From assembly GCF_949628215.1 (NCBI RefSeq), contig NC_134311.1, positions 12,090,582 through 12,154,581 on the forward strand: a stretch of 64,000 bases of DNA, read 5' to 3'. Origin of the DNA: Phalacrocorax aristotelis. Its lineage: Eukaryota; Chordata; Aves; Suliformes; Phalacrocoracidae. A program made the translations under genes and the position numbers. The notes under the pieces are model-generated. The model ran no database searches, was not told the origin of the DNA, and saw only the letters and a list, made by a program, of their open reading frames with translations. Positions 21,829 through 34,690 of this stretch are shown in pieces. Position 1 is the stretch's first letter; every line of letters begins with the position of its first letter.

Positions 21829-23851
21829 TAAGTTTATTCAATATACAATTCAATACATACTGACTCTGGGGAATTAACTGCAATGGAGGGGCTGTGACTT
21901 CTCAAACCTGTTTACATCATGCATAGAAACCCACCACAGACTTAGGGAACAACGCACACACAACACAAACCCTGATGTCTCTCTTTGCTTCGCATTCTTT
22001 ACACCCCACTGATTCCACCACAGCACACTATTTGTACAGTTGCAGTGGGAACTAAGTCAAGCAAAAGTTCTATCTGAAAATAGGCCAAACCAAACCAAAA
22101 AACTACCCCCCCATCTTTTTTTTTTTTTTGTGTGTGTGTGCAAGGAGACATGCAACTAATTGGTACAGCTGAATGGGTAACTGTTACAGCTGAATGCTGT
22201 GGAACAAATGTCGAAAGAAAGGTGACAGTGGGGAAGAGGTCAGTGGATGAAGAGAGGCCATAATACCTTAAACTGCTAATGATACTGTCAGTCACAAGTC
22301 AACCATGGAATATTGTATAAACTTATCATACCACTGCCAAAACTCTTGTGTATGCACAAAGCATGAGTTATTGCAGTGGTCAAATAAGCTAGCAGGGAGA
22401 AGTAATGACAGTTTATACCTCATTTAATATGTAGCTAGGTAGAACAGGCCACATTAATTTGAGCAACAAGAGACGTTATGTACATGTTATGAGCATAGAT
22501 AGCCGAAATTAAAACATGACCTGTGAAAGCTCTGCAGAAAAGGCCACGGTAACTGGAAGGAGAAAAAGAAATACAGAGTACAACAAGATGCAGAGATGAA
22601 AAAGTAAAGGTGGAAATTTTTATTCTCTCTGCCTTTGAAACACAAAACTCTATGCCTTTTGCAGCTGTTCATTTGAACAGCTAAAATATATTTGCGAAAC
22701 TACTTTTTCTTGTTTTATTTTGCACATTATAAATTCTGTCAGAATACAAAGTTCCTGGGACGTACAGTGCCTTTAATATTGCAGTGAGATGCTTTGTTTA
22801 GTACATCAAACAGGCAGCATTACTTCAATCTTTTTAAAGTCCCCTTTTTGTGTGTGCTACTGCAGCTAATGTCTTCTAGAAAAGAGCTGTTGACTTGGGC
22901 TGACTCTGTATTAAATGAGGAGAGCAAAGCATGAAAAGCACATGGTTCAGTCTTCCAGAAAGGTAGAGGAAAATAATTTTAAAGGCTTTTTTCCTGGTAG
23001 CTTTCATAAATATGATTTTGGGGCTACATTAATCTCTAAGAATCGTATCACACATGCATTATATCCATTGTTTTAACAGTGAGGAAGCCAAAGAAGTTGA
23101 TGTAAGAGGGCAAAACTATGGATGAATAGAGGACAGTTTTTCTACCAGAAGTACAGAAGAGGGCCAAAAAAAAATGGCTGAAGTGATTAATAAATGTTTA
23201 TGTCATGTGGAAAAGAGTGGATAACCCAGTACATTACTACTGTTATAGCAAATTATTATTATGTCACCAGGACACGTTTACTTGTAAGCAAGGACACTAT
23301 CAGGGCTTCAAGATACCTAGCAAGCATTCAAGCTTCTATCATATAAATTTAGTACTTTTATTGCTCCAACCTTAGCTGGCTTCCAGATTCCTGTCAGCAT
23401 CATGGCTGAAGTTGCACATCCTCTGGTTTCTTGGGTCAAATGCTCTGCCTGGAAAACTGTGGGCATGTGAAAAGTTTAAGTGAACACTGAACTCCTTCCA
23501 CTTGGTGCACAACTTGACTGCAAGATGGAAGCCACTCAGGCAGGCAGAGACCGATTTCTATGGCTTTGGACCTTTCACAGCAGCTCTGTGAGGCTGATAA
23601 GCAGATCTTGCTTCGATCCCCCTCTGCTTATATTGGCACCTCAGAGGTTAGCAGAGGGCAAGGATCTGAGGTTGAATAACAGTCAGGGTATCACCTGTGC
23701 CTTCTGAGCTTAAAACCAAACTTGCATTTATGACAAAGCAAAACTGAGATGCATCTGTATCACACTGGTAATTCCATCCTCCTTCACCCAGTAAAGCAAA
23801 GATTCCATGAAAAATCTCTTTCTCTATCAACACAATAATACATAAACAAAC
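21829..23851. other. Non-coding spacer, no gene seen
   Basis: AT-rich DNA with a T-run followed by (GT)n at about 22117-22140. No gene or known repeat is recognised. The junction with copy A at 21824 shows no LTR. Confidence 0.5.
22117..22140. repeat. (T)n(GT)n microsatellite
   Basis: A run of about 12 T followed by five to six GT units. Confidence 0.85.
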
Positions 23852-23883
23852 CAGTTATTGAAAACCTGGAGGTTCACAAGTCC

Positions 23884-24384
23884 ATGGGGCCGGATGGGAT
23901 CCACCCAAGGATACTGAGGGAGCTGGCAGAGGAGCTCACCGAGACACTCTCCATCATTTATCAACAGTCCTGGTCAACCGGGGAGGTGCCAGATGCCTGG
24001 AAGCTAGCGAGTGTGATGCCCCTCTACAAGAAGGGTCAGAAGGAGGATCTGGGGAACTACAGGCCTGTCAGCCTGACCTCGGTGCCGGGAAAGGTCATGG
24101 AGCAGGTCATCCTCAATACCATTACACAGCACATGTGGGACAACCAGGGGGTCGGGCTCAGCCAGCATGGGTTTATGAAAGGGAGGTCCTGCCTCACTAA
24201 CATGATATCCTTCTATGATAAGGTGACCTGCTTAGTGGATGAGGGGAAGGCTGTGGACATTGTCTACTTGGACTTCAGTAAGGCCTTTGACACTGTCTCC
24301 CACAGCATTCTCCTGGAGAAGCTGGCTGCTCGTGGCTTGGACACGTGCACTCTGCGCTGGGTTAAAAACTGGCTGGGTGGCTGA
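23884..24384 (+). pseudogene. CR1 ORF2 reverse transcriptase, N-terminal half
   Basis: A 166-codon open frame covering fingers and palm: GPDGIHPRILRELAEELTE, then PLYKKGQKEDLGNYRPVSL, HGFMKGRSCLTNM, and YLDFSKAFDTVSHSI with the first catalytic Asp. It ends at a TGA (24382-24384), after which the same frame is open again through the rest of the domain. The TGA is also present in the copy at 41531-44122. It is therefore probably inherited from their source rather than a private mutation. Confidence 0.9.
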
Positions 24385-24393
24385 GCCCAGAGA

Positions 24394-25290
24394 GTGGTGG
24401 TGAATGGAGTCAAATCCAGCTGGGGGCCAGTCACGAGTGGTGTTCCCCAGGGCTCAGTGTTGGGGCCGGTCCTGTTCAATATCTTCACTGATGATCTGGA
24501 TGAGGGGATTGAGTGCACCCTCAGTAAGTTTGCAGATGACACCAAGCTGGATGGAAGTGTCGATCTGCTGGAGGGCAGGAAGGCCCTACAGGGGGACCTG
24601 GACAGGCTGGATCATTGGGCCGGAGCCAACAGTATGAGATTTAACAAGGCCAAGTGCCGGGTCCTGCACTTGGGTCACAACAACCCCATGCAGTGCTACA
24701 GGCTTGGGGAGGAGCGGCTGGAGAGCTGCCTGGAGGAAAAGTACCTGGGGGTGCTGGCTGACAGCCGGCTGAACATGAGCCAGCAGTGTGCTCAGGCGGC
24801 CAAGAAGGCCAATGGCATCCTGGCTTGTATCAGGAATAGTGTGGCCAGCAGGGGCAGGGAGGTGATCGTGCCCCTGTACTCGGCACTGGGAAGGCTGCAC
24901 CTCGAGTACTGTGTTCAGTTTTGGGCCCCTCACTACAAGAAGGACGTTGAGGTGCTGGATCGTGTCCAAAGGAGGGCAACAAAGTTGGTGAAGGGTCTAG
25001 AGAGCCGGTCTTATGAGGAGCAGCTGAGGGAGCTGGGGTTGCTTAGTCTGGAGAAGAGGAGGCTGAGGGGAGACCTTATCGCTCTCTACAACTACCTGAA
25101 AGGAGGTTGTAGCAAGACAGGGGTCGGCCTCTTCTCCCTAGTAACAAGCGATAGGATGAGAGGAAATGGCCTCAAGCTGCAGCAGGGGAAGTTTAGCTGG
25201 GTATTAGGAAAAACTTCTTCACTGGGTTGTCAGGCATTGGAAGAAGCTGCCCAGGGAGGTGGTGGAGTCTCCACCCCTGGAGGTATTTAA
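24394..25290 (+). pseudogene. CR1 ORF2 reverse transcriptase, C-terminal half
   Basis: A 298-codon open frame in phase with the preceding fragment and separated from it only by the TGA. It has [15 protein letters not shown], the intact catalytic box FADDTKL, the CR1 C-terminal segments ([50 protein letters not shown]), and a glycine-rich 3' end. The catalytic box is normal, unlike in the SADD subfamily. No endonuclease domain is present. Confidence 0.9.
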
Positions 25291-25418
25291 AAGAAGGGTA
25301 GATGTGGTGCTTGAGGATATGGTTTAGTGGTGGACTTGGCAGTGATAGGTTAGCAGTTGGACTCGATGATCTTAAGGGTCTTTTCCAACCTTAATGATTC
25401 TACGATTCTATGATTCTC

Positions 25419-26654
25419 TGATGCCTCCATCCATTTTGGTTGTGGTCAACACTTCTAGATACTTTTTCCCACTCTTTAGGTAGATAAAATATAAGCACTT
25501 ATTTTCACACAGACTTATATATATACCTCAAAATTAAACTGGATGTAAGTTGCATGTGCAGCATAATATAAATCATGAAATGTTAATAGTTATAATTTTA
25601 CTTTTTTTTTTTTTGGGGGGGAGGGAGGAGGAGAGGGGAGACCGAGGTCCTGAAACAGTGTGGAGCAAAGTGGGAATATCTGACTTCTTTCACAAGAAGA
25701 TGACATGGAGTGCTCAACGATTATCATTTTAGGAATAAGACGGTTGCTAAGCAACAAGTCTCACATAATCTTGCTCAGCTTTTTTATCCAATTAAAATTG
25801 AGGCAAGAAAATTTTGGAAAGCTAATGAGGAAAATATAGCTTCAGTGAGAACAATCAATAGTGTACCTGACCAGAAAATAAACTGTTAATGGGGTCAGAG
25901 AAAGCAAAGTCTATTGATATTTAAAAGCAAATTTATTATTATCAGATATATTTATTGGTTGCACACTAGTTTTCCTCTATTTCTGAGTCTTTTAGGGAAG
26001 GGAGTACTGCTTCCTTGGGTGTGAGAGCAAAAACATGCACAAACCTTACTGCTCAGTAAGTGTTAACAGCAGAGCAAATAATGTAGTGTTTCTTTTATTT
26101 TATGCTATTTAAACATTCAATAAACTGTGTATAGCCTACAAAAGCACTGAGAGAATGAGTGGCATCACTTTTCAATTTTGCATGGATGCCTAAATAAAAG
26201 CTTAAATCAGGGAATTATTCCCAGACAACTTTTTCAGTCAATAACAGGTATTGACTTAGAGGCATACTACTGATGTTAGATGACACTGTGCCTGCCAAAG
26301 TACATGAAGTCACCAGTGTTATTTTCACCTTCTTCTTGAGTTGAGCTACACTGGTATTGAGCCTGATAATTTATTGTCATACCATTCTTACTCAGGTGTA
26401 ATGGTCAGAAGAATCCAGCCTATGGCATCCAGTACAAAAGCATGAAACGTACTTTGTATTGGTAACCTGTAAAGATCATAGGTCAGGTGATTAACTGCAG
26501 TTACTAGAACTATCAGTTGTACTTAACTGTTGTTTTTTACTGTTATGGTGAGAGTAGTATTGTAGATACAAGTCATCTCACTACATTCTTTCTCTTGATT
26601 TACATCAGTCCACTCTGCTACTAAAACAAAGTAAACGTTACATCAGCAAGATAT
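25419..26654. other. Non-coding spacer, no gene seen
   Basis: AT-rich DNA with a T-run and G-rich stretch at about 25601-25640. No gene is recognised. Confidence 0.5.
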
Positions 26655-27215
26655 TGTAAGGGACTAAAAACTTGTCTCAACATTTTTAGCAGAATGGCTT
26701 GACTACCAAGGCTTCACCACGACGGCAACTGAGGAAGTTCTACCCAGCAGGAACATATATATCTGTATCTTGTTGTCTCGGAGCACATAGGCCCAGTCCT
26801 CTGCACATGCGCCTGGCCCCAGGGTCATCTTACAACATATGGGAGGGGGGCTAGGACCCCCTGGAACCCTCTGGAACCGTCAAGCACCCTCTAGTGACGA
26901 TACTGCGCATGCGCCCCTCTGCCAAGTGGGAGATGTGGCCATGCAAACCGGCTCATTGACTACGCAGCGGGACAATGCTATAAAAGGCGGAACCAGCAGA
27001 GGCCAGTTGGAACGTTCCCCCACCGGACTGAAGAGACATCGGACTGACGGGACGCCGCAGATCCATGGTGGTAGCTATTGTAACTCTCTGTCTCTCTTTT
27101 TCCTTTTTTTTTCCTCTTTCTTTCCGTTTCTCTTTCGTACTTGTTGGCGGCCAAATAAAGTGACTTGGGACTTGACTCCGTTTTGAGTCTTAATTCTGTT
27201 CCTGAAAATACAACA
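26655..27215 (+). mobile_element. Retroviral LTR of another family, core promoter kept
   Basis: The segment has the layout of an LTR: a GC-richer promoter region, TATAAAA at 26979-26985, a T/C-rich stretch, AATAAA at 27154-27159, and a CA end at about 27215. It shares nothing visible with the ERVL-type LTRs nearby. No convincing primer-binding site or gag follows, so it is probably solo or a fragment. The left end is uncertain: TGTAAGGG at 26655 is one choice. AACC flanks a possible larger unit (26464-26467 and 27216-27219), which would start at 26468. Confidence 0.65.
26979..26985 (+). promoter_or_regulatory. LTR TATA box
   Basis: TATAAAA inside the LTR, about 170 bases upstream of its AATAAA. 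The spacing allows an R region between them. Confidence 0.65.
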
Positions 27216-30200
27216 AACCTGGTCACGATAACACATCCAATTGAACATCACTCAGAAGTTAACCCAGCCACCCCTTGCCACCCAGAATTATCTGAGGTTG
27301 GTTAGAAAGCTAGGGGCCTCAACTTCTGCCAAACTGTGCAACCCAACAGTGGATCGTGACAGATATATGCAACTTGACAGTCTGACAGGCAAGTGCTTTT
27401 ATCTTAAGAAAGCAAACATGATTCTTAACGTAAAGGAAAGCAAAAATTGGGACCCAAATTTTAGTGATCCAGGAAATGACTTGTGCTACTTAAGCACAAG
27501 CTAAAGCAAGAGCTCTATCATGCTTTAGCACAAAATGTCATTAGAAGAAAAAACATAGGAAAATAAACACAGGTGATCATTTCTCATTACTATATGCTTA
27601 TTAAAGAAGAAGGAAAAAGAAAGAAGAACATGGGCATATAAATATTGCCTTAGTTATAATATTTCTTATGTCTTCATTTGTGGAAGCCTTCAGTTGAGCT
27701 TACACTTTTTTCAATACAGACTTGCTTTTGAAAAAAATTCAAGAACCTTATTCCCAAAACTAATAGAGGCTCCCACTTATCTGTGGAATTTTTGAGTCTT
27801 TAAGGTTGAGGCACATGATCCATCTTACTTTCTCTGAAGGAATAATTCAAGGAAAAGTCTTGGGACATATATGATCATTAAGAATGCCGAATTCCTATCA
27901 GTCTTATAATTTCTCTTTATTTGTCAAGTTTATCGTAAGCCTCCGTGTCCACACAACTGTGTCCAAGACAGTCTACTAATAGGATAAGCCATCAGTATAT
28001 TATAATCAGTATCAAATTAAAGTGATGATAATGAAAACATTAATCTCATTCGCTATCAGCAGTATGGCAAAATTCACCTCTCTGTGGCACTGAAGTGGAA
28101 GGCTGCCATTCCTTGATGTTCTTCTCTGCTTCTGTTTGTTCAATTTGATTGCTGTTGTTAGTGGCTTGCTGGCAGGGAAGAACAGGAAAGCGCTGTGCTG
28201 TAAAGTTGAGTAATGGGATCAGAGCATGCTGCTGCTTGTTCATTGCTAAACATTTTATATTCTTTTCTTCTGGAAAGAGGAAAGCATATTTCTGTCAAGG
28301 CTTACCAAATTTAAAATATCCCTGGCTGTCATCCTTTCATTTTCTCAGCACCTTCATGAGATTGCTTGGCTAGTTTTAATTTATGAATAGGTGCTATGCT
28401 TCTATGCATACGAGCATAGGACTTTTCCTCAACTTGAAGGTTTTCTACTTTTGGCTTTATGACAAGATAGTCCAAAATCCATTCAAAGGTATCTTATCTC
28501 CAAATTAAAATCTGATTTCCTCTTAGGTCTATCAAAATTTAGTAGGAGTTGAAATCTCAGATTTATCTTTTTGTTCATGTTTTTTATGCAAAGCTATTCT
28601 GACCTCATAAGTCTTTTGTGGCGTAAACCATAAATGGAAACTTTACCCTTTGTTAGTCTTAAAAGAAAGCATCGCCTCTTCTTAATTACTTTTGTAGAAG
28701 AAGTTGTTATCTGCTGTTGATAGAGAAATTGTTAAACCACTGCTAGATGACTAATTCTTTTCTTATTTAATTTCTCCACTTTATGACGAAAATGGTTGTT
28801 AAGGAGGAAGCTGTTTAATACACCCTGATATACTTGTGTACTTCATAGCTACAAAAGGAGTAAATGCTCATGAGATCCACAAATTATTTCACCGGCATTT
28901 TCTTTGAGGTAGGCTGATCCTTACTGCACAGCTCCACCTGCACAATGTAAGTTCAGTTTCCTCAGCCAGTAAGCATAATCCATGTAAGAAAATACTCTGT
29001 CAGAGTCCAAAAATATTCTTCTCAGAGTAAGAAAATAGGATTAAAAATCCTGCTTATAATGAACTACTCATTCTGAAATGCAGCCTGTTAATTGCAACAA
29101 TTAGCAATGTTTATCCAAGGAGCAGGCGAGGACTCTCAAAAAACTTTATTTTGGGAACAGAATGGTTTGTAGCACATGTAGACCACTGATGACAAGCCTC
29201 ATTTTATCTCAAAAAGCACAGAAGAATAGTGTTCGGTAGAGTAATATAAGCCTGGTAAGGAATATGGGCAGTTAACAAGTGTTAAATCCACGTCACCATA
29301 CCTTCACTGTATCTACACCAGACCTAGTCAAATAAAAGCTGACCTGATTATGTCTCCTGTCTTATACAGGTTTCCCCCTTGGTTTAATGACTCTTTTTAG
29401 ATATTAAGCAAATACACTTAGTCTTAATAGAAATATGAGCATCAAAATTATTCTAAATTTGTCTTTTTTTTTAATTAACATAACATGATTACTATGACAC
29501 TATTTTTTTTTTTATTTACTGTATAGTAGAATACATGTAAATACCAGGTTGAAAGATGTTTCTTGTGGACATTGCACCTTGGAAATATATGCAAAATTGA
29601 AGTTATTCACTAGTGTTAGCTGGAATTTATTTTTTTTTTATGTATTTCTGAGGTGAGCCAAATAAGAAGCCTTTATAATCTGATTTTTCCACCCACATTA
29701 TATCCATCTCAAATGTCATGGCAAGATGATGACAGTGAATGTGACAGCTGGGAGAGAAGGAGGATGTGGTGGAGAAGAAGCATCCACTGTGGAATTCCTC
29801 ATCTCTGCAAAAGTGGTGCTTCCAGGACAGTACCAAGCAGTCTGAAGTGACATATCCTGTAGATATGAAAAGATGTTTCTGTTACTGAGACCTTCAATTC
29901 CCAATATGAACCAGTCTCTTGTGCATAAAAAGATGATTTAAAAAAACCTGACAACCTATTGGTTATTTAACATACTGGACAGCTATTGGGCAACTGAATT
30001 TTTTTCAGTCTTGAGCTCAACTGCACTATGTGACTTTGGTTGCTCACTTGTAGTGCATTCATCTAATAGAATTTGTCTTATTCCAGATTAGCTCGTTTGG
30101 GTGCTGATTTTATGTTAGTCTTGTGTTATGTCTGCAACAATATTAAAAATATACATGCAGTAATATTAACAATATAGTAATCTCCTTCATCCTGCAGTTC

Positions 30201-31183
30201 AGTCTTTTTTTCTCCCCACTCTCATCAATTTATTAAACTGAACATATTTCTGATTTGTTAGGAGATGGAATATTCAAGACAGTTAAGAGCATTACAAGAA
30301 TTATAATAATTAGCTTCTCTGCAGAGTTAACAACTGTCTTGAACCAATTATTATTATGAACTCCCAGGCCAGAGAAGTTCTCCATATATCACTTTGGAGA
30401 TGCTACACTGTACATATTTTCATAATATACTATGTATCTCCTTGCTTCTTGTCTTAGCCCTTAAGTTATGTTTAGAAATCTTTTGTTATGAATATGCACA
30501 CATGTCTTTTCACAGGAAAGAGTATTTCATACTGTAAATATATTTCAGTGTATTTCTGTAATTATATTTCAACAAAATCTGCTCATTATCACCACCTCGG
30601 ATGCTGAACCATTAAAGATAGTGCCTTCTAAAAAACAAAATGGTGTTTAGCGATTCCTTCTCAACTGTCCAATGATAATTACATCATATGTACTATTCCA
30701 TGATCTACAGTTTGCCACGGCAATAAGACACATTCACACACCCACTTTTTGGTTGAAGGCAATAAATTGTTTAAGCAGATGCTATCTCACCTTTGGACCA
30801 AGTGACATCTCTCACGGAATAAAAAGGCAAAAAAAGGTTTCCTTCACTTCAAGTGTCATATCTAATGTTAGAATGTTAAAGCCAAAATAGTTTCCAGTAA
30901 AGAGTTGCTGCAGGGAAATTTTATGGTGAGGCACATTACTACAGGGTCTTTAAAAATATTTATGATTTTTTTATACTGTTAGTTGTCATCTGAAGAATTT
31001 GATGCACAAGAAGATTAATGTATTTTGTTTGAATTGCAGTGGAAATTTGTACTGCCATACAGTGACTAAGGCTGTAGGGGTCTGGCAAAGCCACCCAGGG
31101 CCACCTTCACACAGGAACCATCATCAGAAGGTCCCTGCCTTTCTGACTTCAAGGTGGTGTCACGGCAGTCTCACTTAACACGA
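27216..31183. other. Non-coding spacer, no gene seen
   Basis: Nearly 4 kb of AT-rich DNA. The small open frames at 27241-27504 and 28149-28373 match nothing I recognise. No repeat family is recognised. Confidence 0.5.
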
Positions 31184-31787
31184 TGTTGTGGTTCAGCCTC
31201 AGTCACCAACTAAACACCACGCAGCCGCTCGCTCACTCCCCCCACCCCTCTGGGACAGGGGAGAGAATAGGAAGAGCAAAAGCAAAAAAAACTCTTGTGG
31301 GTTGAGATAAGAACAGTTTAATAATTAAAATAAAATAATAATGATAATAATGATGGTTATTATAGTAATAACAATAATGATAATATAATTAAAAGGAAAA
31401 GGGACAAAAGGAAAAAAAACCAAACAGAAATGATACAACCACTCACCACCTGCCGACTGATGCTGCCCATCCCCGAGCTGCGATTGCTGCCCCCCTCCCC
31501 CGGCCGGCCCCTCCCAGGTAACATACTGGGCATGGCGTTACACGATATGGAATACCCCTTTGGCCAGTTTGAATCTGCTCTCTTGGCTGTGCCCCCTCCC
31601 CTCCCAGCTCCTTGCGCGCCCGGCAGAGCATGGGAAGCTGGAAGAGTCCTTGGCTAGTACAAGCACTGCCCAACAACAACTAAAACATCTGTGTGTTATC
31701 AACATTGTTTTCATACTAAATCCAAAGCACAGCACCGTGCCAGCTGCAGTGAAGAAAATTAACTCTATCCCTGCTAAAACCATGACA
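31184..31787 (-). mobile_element. ERVL-type solo LTR with target duplication
   Basis: A 604-base LTR starting TGTTGTGGTTCAGCC and ending AAAACCATGACA on the plus strand, so the element's own orientation is minus. Flanking pentamers CACGA (31179-31183) and CATGA (31788-31792) differ by one transition at a CpG, consistent with a decayed 5-base target duplication. Internal features shared with the other LTRs are CAGCCGCTCGCTCACTCC and AACAGTTTAATAATTAAAAT. An (ATAATAATG)-like microsatellite has grown at about 31319-31390. Confidence 0.85.
31319..31390. repeat. TAA/ATAATG-rich microsatellite inside an LTR
   Basis: Repeats of ATAATAATGATAATA and similar words, starting from the AATAATTAAAAT motif of the LTR. 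Confidence 0.8.
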
Positions 31788-31792
31788 CATGA

Positions 31793-34181
31793 GCAGCTGC
31801 AGAAACTCAACACAGCAGCCGTTGCATCACAGGTGTGCCACCAGAATCCCTGGCCACCATCTCTGCCAGCCACTGGCCATCCCAAGCAGGAACCACCACA
31901 GCTTCTCTCCCATTCCCGCGCAAAATCTTTGCTCTTGGCATGATGAGGATTTTGTAATATATATCTGTGTACTGCATGTCTGACTCCTGAAATTTAGAAC
32001 CTAATGGCACTAATTAGAGCTCAGCCCACCACAGACTGTGTGTCTGTGTGTATCCCTATACAGACCTGCCAATATTCCTCAGTTTTGGCCTGTCATACTC
32101 CTCCTATTCTGGTCCCATGCTATTGCTAGCCCTCTGCTTTCTGTCAGTCATGGCAAGTAATCATGCCAAATTTTTTTGATTATTTAATAGTGAAAATGCT
32201 AGCTAAATGGGGAAGTCAGACACCACCATTATTAACTTATTATGTGCTTTCAATTCAGGCCTCCAGAGGCAGAAGTTTATTGTTGATTCGTCTCAGGAAG
32301 GAAAGCGTACAAGTGGCCAGCTACTTCCCTTCAGTTTTAAATCCTCATCTCTTCTTATTCTATATTAATTTACAGTGGTGTGAATGCTCAGAAACACATC
32401 TTCTTATTTGCTTACTGTGGCTTTTTCCCAGATTTAAAACTACTGCATGGGTGACTAAGGAACTTGTTATTCATCTTGTATATGCAATAACTTAACACAA
32501 AATGTAAACTATCCTTACTCTTAATAATTCACAATTTTATATATTTTTGGGTGGGTTGGGCTGCCAAATAATGCAATCAAACCAGCTGTGTTACTGTGTC
32601 AGGGCTAATAACTTTTAAACTTTGGGGCCCTTAAAAGCCTTACACATATTTAAAAATGTTTTGGTATAAAATAGATTCTTCTGAGCTTTTGGTGAACTTG
32701 TACTTAATTTGTTCAGTTTCTAAACTAGAGTTTAAAATTTTTGCACAAAATGCCCGACAATTTCATCATGTTTTCTTTCTGCTGCACTTGCAAATACTCT
32801 TCTCCTGTTGGGCAAATGAATTACCCCAGTACCAAGAGACCAAATAAATTATTTTTTTCCAAATGGGACTTTCACCTCCACGATCATTATCTGCAGTGCA
32901 TCGTGATACCTACTTGCTCTGTTTTGCTGTTTACTAAGTCATTGGTGGGCAGTGTTTTATACAACAGTGTCCTTAAGCTGTTCATCTGTTTCTTTCAGCT
33001 TCCAGCAGCATCGTTGACATATCTGGTAAGCACTGCAGTAACAGCACTTTAAATTAATGCATTACAATCCCATTTCAGATACCATGCTTCAGGCTCGAAT
33101 GGGACACTGGGGCCCTGGAAATTGAGGGCAAAGTAGTTAGTAAGGTGGAAGCTACTGGGAATGTGGGGCAGCTGAAAAAACAGATTATCAGGGAATTAAA
33201 CATGTTTCAGATAATTAACCAGATAATAATAAAATGAGGCATTCACTGACCTTAGGCTTTGTGTTGCTTTTCCAGCCTTCTCTGTGCAATTCCCATGGAC
33301 CACTTAGTCTAGCTGGGAAGGCAGAAATCTTTACCTTATTTTACCTTTGGAACAATCTTTCTGAATATTTTCCCTGATGATCCTGCTTGGACAGGGCGCT
33401 GGATCCATGTCAACCTTGTACTTCCCATGCAAAGATTTGACTGTAACAGTACAGTTTGAAAACTTGGAGGTGGGTTTGCTGGTTTGGAGAAAATAAGGGT
33501 ATCCTCCACTATTGTCCTGGCAAACACCACATCCTCTTTTTATCTGAGCTGTTTACACTCTCCTTGTACCTTTATTGAATTTTTGGCTTAGCTGGAATTT
33601 TTAATGAAGCGTAGAAGATTGAAAGCACAAAAAAATATTGAAATCTCAGAAACTTATTCTGGCAAGATTTCCAGTGCAACCTTGCAGTCTCAGGAAGTTT
33701 GTAATGAATCTAATTCATACTTTCGTATGCTTTCTAGGAATACCTAAATCCACACAACAAAATGTAGGTCTTTTAAAAGTGCTGTCAGCTGAGCCATTGC
33801 TTTGTTTCTCCTCTCTTTGCATAGGGCTAAAATGAAGTAGGGTCCTCATACAGAAAAGTGGGGTTTTTTTCCTTTATGCAGGTAAATATGTTATTTGGAC
33901 AGAACATTTCTAACTTCTTCTAAAATACCACACTTTTCAAATTCACATGCAAATCCTTAAAAATTAACAAAATCTTAAACTTTGTACTACAGTTGCATTC
34001 TCAGCATAGGCATGGACTTAATTTGGATTAGTGAAAATAAGAAGACTACAGTGCTCTGACAGTATCTCTCTGCAATTTATCCTCATAGCACTCTTGCTAT
34101 GGTAAGCCATATTAGTCTAATGTACTACCAAGAGAGCTGTCACTCCAGGAATATTTTAATGTAATACATCATTGTTAAAAA
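31793..34181. other. Non-coding spacer with a weak microexon candidate
   Basis: AT-rich DNA with no long coding frame. A 27-base stretch at 32999-33025 is flanked by good splice-site-like sequences; see findings. Confidence 0.45.
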
Positions 34182-34690
34182 AAATCATAGAATCATAGAA
34201 TGGTAGAATGTCCTGAGATGGAAGGGACCAGCAAGGAACATCGAGTCCAACTCCTGTCCCTGCACAGGACAACCCTGAATTCACACCGTGTGTCTGAGGA
34301 CGTTGTCCAAGTGTTTATTGAATATTGCCAGGCTGGTGCTGTGACTTCCTCCCTGGGGAGCCTGTTCCAGTGCTCCACCACCCTCTGGGTGAAGAATCTT
34401 TTCCTAATATATAACCTAAACCTCCCCCGGCACACCTTCCTGCCATTCCCTCGGGTCCTGTCACTGGTCTCCAGAGAGGAGAGATCAGCCCCTGCCCCTC
34501 CTCCTCCCCTTGTGAGGAAGCTGCAGACCGCCATGAGGGCTGCCCTCAGCCTCCTCTTCTTTAGGCTGAACAAACCAAGTGACTTTATCTGCTCCTCATT
34601 CTGTTTCCCCTCTAAACCTTTCACCAACTTTGTGGCCCGCCTCTGGACAATCTCTAGTAGCTTTATATCCTTAATGTACTGTGAACATGG
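34182..34690 (-). mobile_element. CR1 LINE 3' end, minus strand
   Basis: A 5'-truncated CR1 of about 500 bases. Its tail, ATCATAGAATCATAGAAT on the plus strand, lies at 34182. Read on the minus strand it encodes the last CR1 ORF2 segments: [20 protein letters not shown], then [25 protein letters not shown] and [12 protein letters not shown]. It is a third CR1 subfamily, with tail and 3' region unlike those of the other copies. Confidence 0.92.

Larger units (their letters stand above)
23852..25418 (+). mobile_element. CR1 LINE, 5'-truncated, about 1.57 kb
   Basis: A CR1 copy that starts just before the reverse transcriptase and ends in three tail repeats (TGATTCTACGATTCTATGATTCT) at about 25395-25418. 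It belongs to a different subfamily from the copies at 1-319, 5366 and 15446, and to the same subfamily as the minus-strand copy at 41531-44122. Near the 5' end about 28 bases present in that copy are missing. Confidence 0.95.

Noticed and set aside
27216..27240. Possible primer-binding site after the LTR at 26655-27215 (TGGTCACGATAACAC)
   Set aside because: It matches none of the primer-binding sites that I know beyond the first few bases, and no gag follows.
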